A program made the translations under genes and the position numbers. From Symsagittifera roscoffensis (taxonomy: Eukaryota; Xenacoelomorpha; Acoela; Convolutidae), in NCBI RefSeq assembly GCF_963678635.1, contig NC_087062.1, forward strand, positions 45,717,758-45,781,757: a stretch of DNA of 64,000 nt, in the 5' to 3' direction. This document shows, one piece after another, positions 35,501-45,750 of the stretch. The notes beneath the pieces are model-generated. The model worked only from the letters and a program-made list of their open reading frames with translations, was not told where the DNA came from and searched no databases. Within the stretch, counting starts at the first letter, position 1; every line of letters starts with the position of its first letter.

Positions 35501-38500
35501 CTGGCCATACTGCGTTTTCTGCTGTTGCAGGATCTCTGAGCCTGCTCAGAAAACCTCTACTGTGTAGATGGTCATTGATGCCAGCAAACACAATCGTTAT
35601 CGGGTTCATTTCTGTCTGCCTTTGTACCCCTATAGCCAATGACACTGATTGCAATAGGTCTAGGTCAACTGCGGCCAGCATTATGACGTCCGGCCAAAAC
35701 AAAGACTTAGAGGTGTACACGAACTCTGAATTCGCTACTACCATGATTTTGGCCTTTCTCATCTCTGCTTTGTCGTAGGCGGCGAAGATGGTCTCATCTT
35801 TCTTTATCGCTGTCAATCCGCCATATCTCTGGGCATCACCATCTTGGTTCACTAGTTTTGGGTACACTCTCTCCTTCACATGACCAGGTGGTGTCATCAA
35901 TTGCCTAAATATCTTCACGTGTTGTCCAATCGGCGCTCTCGCCGTCAGGAATCTTCCTGGCCTTTCTTCACGATTCCTCTCATCATGGTTCAATCTCACA
36001 TCTTGCAACGGTCTTGCATTCACAGGTCCTATTGTGTTGTTGGAGGGCAGTCCCTCCAAGTCGGCAAATCTCAAGGCCGTCGTGGAGCTGAAATTTATGC
36101 TAGCGGCTATCAACCAGTCTACGCCGGTTATCGAGTACAATCTGCTGACGGATAGCGTCGCTCCATTCAGCATCCTCCTTGCATCTTCGATGAAGCTCAC
36201 TCTCTGTAGGTCCAGCTTCATTAGTTCTTCTTTGTATATATGCCAAGGAGACGGTATGGATCGCGACCACATCAATGAGCCTCTGCTCGGTCTCTCCTCT
36301 CGACTGGTACTCGTCGTCTCCGATCTAGTTTCCGATCTGGATGTGCCTGCTACTTCCTCGATTGGTTGGTTGACAGGTCCTATCCTTTTCCTAGGATGAA
36401 TTGTCCTCCTCATCGGTGCTTCTCCCAACCGATCTTGTACGTCTGTTCTTCGACCTGGTTCACCGGAGCTTTGTTGCCGGTAATTTGTGACGGCTGGGAC
36501 CGTACCCAAGCGTGTTTCCAGGTTAGGAGGTACAAAGGTGGTGATCACCGTATCACTCACCGTTCCCTCTTCCTTCAGTACTCCTGTGTCAAAGAGTTCT
36601 GCTTCCAGCTCATCCAACCGTTCTTGGAAGACTCGATTCAACCAAGTTTGTCCTTCGACACTGTCGAAGTGGATGCCATCTGTGGTCAGTCTGGCTTGAT
36701 CCATGGCTCTCAATTCATGTTCAATGTCCATGAGGATCATTCTTCCGGCATTTCGATTTGCTAGGTTTCTCAAGATGTTGTTCCATCTCATGACTCCCTC
36801 GTTGTGCCTTCTTCCTGATGGTCGTCATCTATTCCTGGTTTCAGTTTGAGTTGCCGACTGAAGTTGGACAGTTCCAACCCCAGCACTTCGTCCAACACCA
36901 ACATGTGTAGCGCGTGGTCCTTGAACCCTCTCATCGCGTTTGAGATATATGACCATACTGCAGGCAGTTCAGCCTTAAGTGGCCTCAGGTTCTCCATTTC
37001 TATCATGCGATTCGGGGCTGATATGATCACATCATATTTTCCCTCCGAAAGTAAGGCTACCATTGCATACACAAATTTCAGTCCATCCGGGAGATATGCA
37101 TATCCCGGAGACAACGCAAATACTACTCTCAACGTCACTTTATTGAATGATCCCTCCTTTGTCGCGTCTACCACTTCACCCATTGACTCCAGGATGTCTT
37201 TTATCGCTGGCCATACTGCGTTTTCTGCTGTTGCAGGATCTCTGAGCCTGCTCAGAAAACCTCTACTGTGTAGATGGTCATTGATGCCAGCAAACACAAT
37301 CGTTATCGGGTTCATTTCTGTCTGCCTTTGTACCCCTATAGCCAATGACACTGATTGCAATAGGTCTAGGTCAACTGCGGCCAGCATTATGACGTCCGGC
37401 CAAAACAAAGACTTAGAGGTGTACACGAACTCTGAATTCGCTACTACCATGATTTTGGCCTTTCTCATCTCTGCTTTGTCGTAGGCGGCGAAGATGGTCT
37501 CATCTTTCTTTATCGCTGTCAATCCGCCATATCTCTGGGCATCACCATCTTGGTTCACTAGTTTTGGGTACACTCTCTCCTTCACATAACCAGGTGGTGT
37601 CATCAATTGCCTAAATATCTTCACGTGTTGTCCAATCGGCGCTCTCGCCGTCAGGAATCTTCCTGGCCTTTCTTCACGATTCCTCTCATCATGGTTCAAT
37701 CTCACATCTTGCAACGGTCTTGCATTCACAGGTCCTATTGTGTTGTTGGAGGGCAGTCCCTCCAAGTCGGCAAATCTCAAGGCCGTCGTGGAGCTGAAAT
37801 TTATGCTAGCGGCTATCAACCAGTCTACGCCGGTTATCGAGTACAATCTGCTGACGGATAGCGTCGCTCCATTCAGCATCCTCCTTGCATCTTCGATGAA
37901 GCTCACTCTCTGTAGGTCCAGCTTCATTAGTTCTTCTTTGTATATATGCCAAGGAGACGGTATGGATCGCGACCACATCAATGAGCCTCTGCTCGGTCTC
38001 TCCTCTCGACTGGTACTCGTCGTCTCCGATCTAGTTTCCGATCTGGATGTGCCTGCTACTTCCTCGATTGGTTGGTTGACAGGTCCTATCCTTTTCCTAG
38101 GATGAATTGTCCTCCTCATCGGTGCTTCTCCCAACCGATCTTGTACGTCTGTTCTTCGACCTGGTTCACCGGAGCTTTGTTGCCGGTAATTTGTGACGGC
38201 TGGGACCGTACCCAAGCGTGTTTCCAGGTTAGGAGGTACAAAGGTGGTGATCACCGTATCACTCACCGTTCCCTCTTCCTTCAGTACTCCTGTGTCAAAG
38301 AGTTCTGCTTCCAGCTCATCCAACCGTTCTTGGAAGACTCGATTCAACCAAGCTTGTCCTTCGACACTGTCGAAGTGGATGCCATCTGTGGTCAGTCTGG
38401 CTTGATCCATGGCTCTCAATTCATGTTCAATGTCCATGAGGATCATTCTTCCGGCATTTCGATTTGCTAGGTTTCTCAAGATGTTGTTCCATCTCATGAC

Positions 38501-40045
38501 TCCCTCGTTGTGCCTTCTTCCTGATGCTGTCAGGCTTCTTGCGTTCATTGGCACCGTGCAAACGGTCAGTACCGCGCAACTGAACTTCTGCCAGAGAGTA
38601 GTAAACAAACACACCATCATTGCTTCCCACAGTGCTTCCTGCTCATCTGATCCTCTGGAGATATCATTCGTCCCAACTAAGATCATCACATTGGGTATCT
38701 TCCCTGGATTCATCAGCTCCACCATGCGATATAATTGGGCAATCGTCGCGCCTCCGAAGGCCATCACCGTGGTGACCCATGAGGTCCTCAAATTCGACAG
38801 CACTCTGACTAAGCTGTCTCCCAATATCAGGTGAGATGTCCCGAGTGGTGGTTGCTGCAGGTTCACAGCCGGGCTCCAGGTAGCTCGATTGAAGCAGGCT
38901 CTCGGATCTGTCTCCGGAACTCCCGTGAAATTATACTTCAATTGATTATTCTTCTGCACGTCTATTACACGAGACACTTTCTTCGCTGGCATCTTCCTTA
39001 CTTTCCTCTCTGGGATTCTCGAGTTCCCCATGAGTGGTGTCACGTTACTCATCCCTTGTCTGATTACTGTCTGGGAGAGTTGTACTCTGCCCGTATCGTC
39101 AATCGTTCCATAGGGTGCAGTCACCCCGGAACCTGGTGCATTCTTGTTAGCGACCAATCGTCCAGCTGTCTCTATCAGTTTTCTCACTGTCTGTTCTACG
39201 ACGGGATCACCCAAGGTGTCACTAGGATCCGGGATTGTTACTCGGTTCGTCTCTGCTGGAAGCCGTGTTTCCGTTGTTTGACTCATTTCTCGAGGTGTCA
39301 AGAGCTCCATCGGGGACTGCCCACGAGGAATATCCCTTGCAGGTATCACTTTCTCAATGGACGTCGTCAACGCCACCTGCTCCGATCGCTCTTTGTATTC
39401 CTGCCTTAAGCGTTCGATCTCTTGACCCTGCTTTTTGTTGCAGTCTTCAAACAACTTTCTCCACATGTCCCGGTCTTCCTCCATCGCCAGCATGGTCTTC
39501 GTCATATCGTCTAACTCCTTCTTCGTACTTCTCAACTGATCGTTCATCTCGTCCAGATCTTGTATGGTTTGGTTCGTCTGAACCTTCTGTGTTACTTTCG
39601 CCCCTTTTGGTGGCACAGCTGCTCTCAGTGGTGAACCAGACGAGGTCGCCTCGCTGTTCATCTCCCGATGCATTCTCGTCAGCCCAGGTTTGGGCTTGGA
39701 GGGCATTGGCATCTCACCTGGTTGGTAAGTCCTAGAACTTCCCAACCCAGGCTCATTCGCCAAGTCACTCCCTGAGAGAGCCCCGTTTCTCCACCTCATC
39801 ACTCTCATGTTCGGGCGGTCTAGTACTCCTCTTTCTCCATATGCTGCCATCAACAGGACTTCCGTGGGGCGGTCCCCACGCTTGTCGTGCCCCAAGATGT
39901 TAATCAGGGCGGTCAGCAACATGACCACCTCTGGGTCCTCCAGAGCGAAGTCTCGTTCGATCAGCCGACGATAGATCGCATCTACCATCGGTCCTACATA
40001 TGCCTCTGCCAGGTCCATCAATTCACCCAGGTTGAAATTGTCCAT
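29553..40045 (-). CDS. Accessory region of the giant element: SGNH hydrolase domain plus a very long unassigned protein
   Basis: This is about 10.5 kb of almost wholly open reading on the minus strand, downstream of pol. The first part begins MDNFNLGELMDLAEAYVG and has a coiled coil near residues 160-225. It then has an SGNH/GDSL-type hydrolase domain with HLILGDSLVRVL (GDS at 38813-38821), VMILVGTNDIS (GTND at 38663-38674) and TTDGIHFDS (DxxH at 38369-38386). Such domains hydrolyse esters and occur in ORF1 of CR1-type LINEs and in some giant rotifer retroelements. Downstream are a possible second SGNH-like segment (FAGINDHL), an acidic low-complexity stretch (about 33000-33400), a KRKR nuclear-localisation-like cluster near 32500, and long unassigned alpha-helical sequence. 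A 1706-bp tandem repeat lies inside. No transmembrane or envelope-like feature was recognised. Confidence 0.85.
35111..38522. repeat. 1706-bp internal tandem repeat of the accessory region (35111-36816 and 36817-38522)
   Basis: The two adjacent units are nearly identical; I saw about two differences. GATG stands at 35111, 36817 and 38523, giving 4-bp microhomology at the joints. The repeated segment covers the SGNH C-terminal block and the FAGINDHL region. The event is as young as, or younger than, the element insertion, or it is an assembly artefact. Confidence 0.95.
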
Positions 40046-40441
40046 ACTGTTCTTTCCAAGTTTGATTTGATTTCGATTTCAAGTTTTGACTCAAGTGAGC
40101 AATTAAATGATCAATCAGGATCTAGAAAAGGAATCACGACTGTCACACCTGTCAGTTTCACCTTAATATATGTCGTTAAAATTTGCTTAAAGACAGTTCA
40201 GATAAAAAGATATTTATCCTAAAATTTATTAAAATCAATTGGTTTCTAAAATTTTGGAATTCGACCTAAGATTGGACAGTCCAAACTTTGGATCTATTCC
40301 CAAGATCGTCATTTAGTTGTTCATGGTCACTGACCCCTACTTACCCATGATCTTAATAACCTAACACATAACATAACATAACGCACCTCTCACATATTAC
40401 ATGCAACTTGGTCTTTGGCCTAACACCCTCTCGCTCATCAC
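40046..40441 (-). other. Spacer between pol and the accessory region
   Basis: About 400 AT-rich bases separate the end of pol from the first accessory start codon. The spacer includes a short (ACATA) repeat near 40366-40381. It may hold a splice acceptor or internal promoter for the accessory region, but I cannot identify one with confidence. Confidence 0.4.
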
Positions 40442-43400
40442 TCAGCCTATACTTAAGTAATATTTCTTATGTAGATACACTTGTATGTTCGTATCAGAGA
40501 ATATCACGTGTACAAGCGCGTACAATTCCCGAGGATGCAGTCTTCCTCTATTTGGATCGTACACTGGAAGCGAAAGCTCCTTCACGTCCATTTCCACAAG
40601 GAAATCCCTCAGCCTCGTCAAAGACAAGACTAGGTTTTCTGGGTCCACGTGCTGCTTCTCCGTCGCCCTCGTTACCAAGAAGCACAAGTACTTTCCCGGT
40701 ATCTGCGACACCGCCGGAGGTAAGGCTGCTACGCCCCCTATCCCTGGTCTTTGCTTCCAAAGGAATTCCACGTTTTTATATTCCCTCTTAAAATCTGCCG
40801 CTAGCGCCGTCCTAAAACTCATGTCTGCGGTGATTGCTACCGCACATGTTCTGTTTGTGAGTATGAAATCACTGTCTGTTAGTATTATGTTACTTGAGTA
40901 TTCATTTGGTAAGTTAAAATATGACTCAACCACCCTGCCTATGTCAGGTTTCTTAGGTTCTTCGCCTGTTTCTGCTTCTAACTCTCCTGTTTCCCTTGCT
41001 ATTCTTAATTTTTTTATTATCAAGTTTTCAGTGTGGGTAAGTCCTACCCCCACTCCCCGGACAAAAATATCCATCGGCGTCCCCGTCGATCGCATACCGG
41101 GTATTAAGTCAAGATTAGAAGCTGGAATGAGAAGTTGTCCTTCCTGGGCAGCCCAGGAAGGATCATCTCGTTCGGTCTTAATGTATTTCGCGCTTTCGCG
41201 ATCTACGTCTTGAATCGTAACGCTGGTCTTTTTAGGGTCTGATGTCATTTCGTTCAGCCACTCTAAGACACGCAGGTTCGTCAGGTCTTGTTCATTTGAC
41301 TGCTGTTGCTCATCGTCGAACTCCACCTCGGGTTTCGACCAGTCGTCAACCCACTCATCGTTGTGATCATCGACTATGTCAATGTCTTGTGACACGGTTA
41401 TTTCCTCTAAACCCACTACTTCCTCCACTATTTTCTTTAGATCTATCCTATCCACTACAAAGTCGTCACCGTAAGGATTGTATTTCTTTCTTGGTCTCAT
41501 CCCGTCTTTCTGACGAGTCTGCATCGTGAACGGAAGATCTGGTTCCATGTTCTTGGGAATCTCTGTCTGTTCGGGATCCTGCCAATCTTCCTCTGCGTAG
41601 GGTAAGGTCTCATCGTCCGCTTCGATCTGTTCGTTTGGATCCAGGTCCAGCGGTGTATCTGTACCATCCTCTACGATTTCGTTTCCATCGTTCTTCTGCC
41701 TGGTGCCTTTTTCATTGACCTCACAAGCAGGATCCATCATTAGATAATCCCCTTCTTCCATGTCTGCAGGTACACACCAGTCTTCTGTCGATGGATTGTG
41801 TGGCTTGATGTTTTCGTAGTGGGCGGCTCGGCCAGTACTCAGTCTATAAAAGCGTCCCTCTTGGTGCACCTCTGTAATCATGAAGGGTCCCCTCCACTTT
41901 TTTAGAAGCTTCTTTGTTCCTTTCGGTGGTATAACGTTCTGAAATACCCATACGTAGTCTCCCACCGAGTAGGCTTTTGCACCAGCTGCTTTCTTGTCGA
42001 ATCTTTTCCTCTGCCTTGCCTGTGCTTGCTGAGTATTTCGTCTACACAGATCGTTCAACTCCTGTTGACGTCTGATCACATCCCTCACGTAAACCTGTGG
42101 AGATGTTTTCTTCCCCTCATATTCTGGGTAGAAGAATGTCAAGGGTAAAGACTTCTCGTGTCCCGTCAGCATCATGTGTGGACTGACCCCAGTGGTGGAG
42201 TGTTGCGTGCTATTATAAGCTCCCATCACCTGTGGAAGGTATCTGTCCCAGTCGGTCATGTACCTGGAACAATATACCCTCAGCATCGACACTAACGTCC
42301 TATTCTGTCTTTCCACTAAGCCATTCGTCTGAGGGTGGTATGTCGTGGAGTGAGCCTGAGCGACTTGTGACCGTCTCATAAGCTCTTTCGTAAGCTCGCC
42401 TACGAAAGCCGTTCCATTGTCCGATTGAAACGTCATTGGACATCCGTGTCTTGCTATCCACGTATTGATCAGGTGGTCGCATGTCTCTTCCGCCGAGGCA
42501 GTTATGCAGGGCACGGCCTCTGCATACTTCGTGAAGTGATCTATCATGACCAAGACTTGGTTGTAACCGCTGTCTGTCATGCATATCTTCTGGTGATCTA
42601 TCTGCACCACCTCGTTGAATTCAGACGACTCAATTGATTGTAAAGGAAATCGCAACTTCCTAGGATCCTTGACCTGTTGGCATGACAGACATGCTGTCAC
42701 CCATTTCTCGCATGCCTTTTTCATCCCAGGCCACTCAAAGCGCTTCAGGATCCTCTGATACACTTTGTCGATCCCTTGATGGCCCATCTGATCATGCGAC
42801 CTGAATAATAGTTCTGTCTGATAGAGTTGCGGCAACACTATCGCGTAATATTTGTATAAGACCTTGTCTTCTTCTCTTCTCCTGCAAGCCACGATCCCGT
42901 CCTTGTTCAGATATAATCTCCCCTCCTTCTGCATGAAGTATTGTCTCAGGATCCTATAGCTGTCTTCTTCCAGGTCACCTTTGTCAGGTGCACCGTTTTC
43001 TATCCACCTTTTTAGGTTGCTTGTCATGCGATCATTTCTCTGCGCCCTTAGAAGGTCCGAGAGTCTGTATCTCGCCTTCAAGTACGTCTTCATGACTCTC
43101 ATCTGACTGTTCAGCTCGTTGGGCTGATGTGTGTCTTCTTCCATCTTAACGCACCAAATCTTCGCCAACGGTTGTGTTTCTTGTTGAAACGGCTGAAGAT
43201 CAGTCCTGACTACCTCTTTCTGCGGCAACAGGCTTATCGAACGTTTCGATACCGCTATCGTTTCTAAGTCATCCGCTGCGTTGTCAAAGACTCTTTCGCT
43301 TGGTATTAGGTAGCGATCACTGTCAGGATCCTGGTACACCTCTCTGTCCAGGTTTCTCGCTCGAGTTTCCACTAGTAGCGTGTGTATCGCCAGTTCTGAC

Positions 43401-45750
43401 AGTTCTGATCCCGAGGTCGAATCCCTGTCTGAATAGGTGTTCATTCTCGAGCTTTCTGACTTATCATCCGTCGAAGGTGTTGTGCTGGAGACTGCACGCT
43501 CCTCCAGATCATGTCCGTATTTCCTTCGCATCCATCTGAACTCCCCGGACAAAACTTTGTTCTCTAGGTCCTGTTTCTCATCAGGAATTTTCTCGTCTAT
43601 CTCGGACTCCCCGGACAAATTTCCTTGTCCCGGGTGTTGATCTTGTGATCGCTGGTTTTTCTCCTCATCCTTCTCCCCGGACAAATAGTCTTGCAGCAGA
43701 TTTTGTTCTACCTCTTCACCCTCTTTTTCCCGGTCTACAAAGGTGACAGTTTTCTTTTGCTTGCCGCTCTCCTGTCCTTTCTGTCCGTAAGAAGTACTGG
43801 TTAAAATCTCCTGGGGTATTGAGGATACTAGTTGCTGAACTATTGTCCTACAATCCCTCTTGTTCTCTTCGTGCTGTTGTCTGGACGGCATGATCTTCAC
43901 TTTCTCACTGACTGTTAGCGATGCCACTGCTGCTGTCCACTCGGGGTCATCTCTGGTCACTTCTCTTTCTAACAATCCACCCAGTATCCGCATCACTTGT
44001 GGTGTGACTTGCACCGTTTTATCCAATAATGAGAGGCTGTTTATATTCGTGCGAGAGAGTTCTTGCTGGACCAGGTTCGAGCGCAGCAACAAATCCAAGG
44101 GGACCGGGTCCTCCCTTGACAGGATCTTTATCTCGGCTGCTTTCTCTACAGGTAACTCAGGATTCCCCGGAATTGGATGTCCAGACTTATCCAACCATCT
44201 CGTTAAGGGAAGCGCTTCATAAGTTTCTTTGTCCAGAAACGAGAATCCCTCCTTTACTTCCGCCTGATTGGCCTGCTTCTGCTCCAATCTTTCATAGAAC
44301 TCAGTTTTCTTGCTGAGACTGTCAGCATTCTGATGTTTATCACGCATCCTGTGTTCGATTATCATATGGTAGCCATCCAGTCTTACTATCCATCTACCAA
44401 TATAACTCTGATCCATCGAGTAGGTCTTCAACCAGGATAACGCTCTGTTGTCCACGCGTAACTTGAAGGGGCGCTCCCCAAGTATGCACGGTACTTCTCC
44501 ACGAAGGTAACTACTGCAAACATTTCTGCTTTTGGTGCGCCATATTTCATCTCTGTGTCACTCAAGACTTTGCTGCCGTATGCAATGGGACGGAGAACTG
44601 TTCTTCCGTTCCATTCTTGCTCTTGATGCAATATTCCTGAGATGGCCACCACCGATGCGTCTGTGTCAAGAACATACATGCCCTTTTCTGTAGGCATGCC
44701 CAGCACTGGCGCTTCGCACAGTTCCCGCTTTATGTTCTCGAAAGCAACTTGTGCCTCATCGTTCCATTCGAACTTTTTCCCTTTGTTGCGCATCAGCTTC
44801 TGCATCGGGTACACCTTGTCCGCGTATCTTTTTATGAATTCTCGGTAGTAATTGGCAAACCCTAGGAAGCTCATGAGCTGTGTGTCCGTTCTAGGAGCTT
44901 TCCATGTCAGCACAGCCTCTACTGCTTCTGGATCTGGCCTCACACCATGCCTGTCCACCATTCTTCCCAGGTACTTGATCGAATCCCTAAGGATTTCACA
45001 TTTCGATGGTTTGCATTTCAAGCCTGCTCTTTTCATACATCCGAAGACCTCATCGAGTCGATCAATGTGATCCTCCAGGGTTGGTGTCGCTATGACTACG
45101 TCATCCACGTAGCACATCAAGAGATTTCCGTACTTTTTGGTCATTCCTGTCAAAGCCTGAGCCATCAGCCTTTGAAAAGTTGCTGTTGCATTGCACAAGC
45201 CGAAGGGCATCCTCTTCCACTGGTACAACCCCAATTCGCACGCGAATCCGGTTTTCTCCCTGTCCTTCTTTCGCAGAGGAACCTGCCAGAAGGCAGAACC
45301 CAAGTCCAATGTGGTGAAGAACTTTGCATCACCAAGTTTGGATAGGCTCTCGTCTATTCGCGGTATCGGGTACGCATCTTTAATCGTTACCGCGTTCAAG
45401 TAACGAAAGTCGCAACAAAATCTAAGCTGCCCCCTTTCTTTTTCGCCATTACTACTCCGCAAGCCCATGGTGATTTCGAGGGTTCTATCATGTCGTATTC
45501 AAGCAACATTTCTATTTCCGCTCGGCACGCTTCCGATTTATGTGGCGTCATTCGCCTTGCGCCTTCCCTATGGGGAACGGCGCCCTCTTCTAGTTCGATT
45601 TCGTGTTCGACGAAATTACAGCAACCGATGTCCGCCTTATGTTTTGAAAATACTTCGGCGTTCCGATCTAGGAGGTCCCGCAATTTTTCAAAATCTCCCT
45701 CACCTATTTTTCCTTTTAAATGTTCTATTTTCCTTTTAAATGTTCTATTT
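40442..45750 (-). CDS. pol region of the giant element: RT, RNase H, integrase, GPY/F, macro-like domain
   Basis: On the minus strand, a Ty3/Gypsy RT shows LRFCCDFRYLNAVTIKDAYP, YQWKRMPFGLCNATATFQ and the catalytic YVDD at 45100-45111. RNase H follows with YVLDTDASVVAISGIL near 44660. Integrase shows an HHCC finger (SHDQMGH ... ACLSCQQV, near 42670-42800), the DDE core (VQIDHQK, FQSDNGTAF, NGLVERQNR, about 42310-42620) and a GPY/F module (KKWRGPFMITEV, near 41900). A long acidic linker follows, and the region ends in about 155 residues resembling a macro domain. Another unusual feature is a roughly 600-residue insertion, with repeated LSGE motifs, between RNase H and integrase. The region is open over most of its length, with a few breaks. 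Confidence 0.93.
40445..40915 (-). CDS. Macro (ADP-ribose-binding) domain-like C-terminus of pol
   Basis: The last 155 or so residues of the pol region read, in order, NIILTDSDFILTNRTCAVAI, FRTALAADFKREYKNVEFL, VSQIPGKYLCFLVTRATEK, ENLVLSLTRLRDFLVEMDVK and ELSLPVYDPNRGRL, ending FSDTNIQVYLHKK. This follows the OARD1/Poa1-type macro domain pattern: a GDLF-like strand; 'aHCIS.D..mgaGIA..F...F'; 'G.YI.YLITK...'; 'PTYENL..SL..L...L...gV..L.MP'; a helix; then 'T.I.I.VY'. Macro domains bind or hydrolyse ADP-ribose adducts. Several RNA viruses use them against host ADP-ribosylation. The call is by motif order only. An unrelated Rossmann-like fold is the main alternative. Confidence 0.6.

Noticed and set aside
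35089-37484. Long plus-strand frames opposite the giant element's accessory region
   Set aside because: They lie antisense to well-supported minus-strand frames, show Ser/Leu-rich shadow composition, and repeat only because of the 1706-bp duplication.
28575-40045. Envelope gene in the giant element
   Set aside because: No signal peptide, furin-like site or transmembrane anchor was seen in the post-pol region; it is SGNH-containing and otherwise unassigned.
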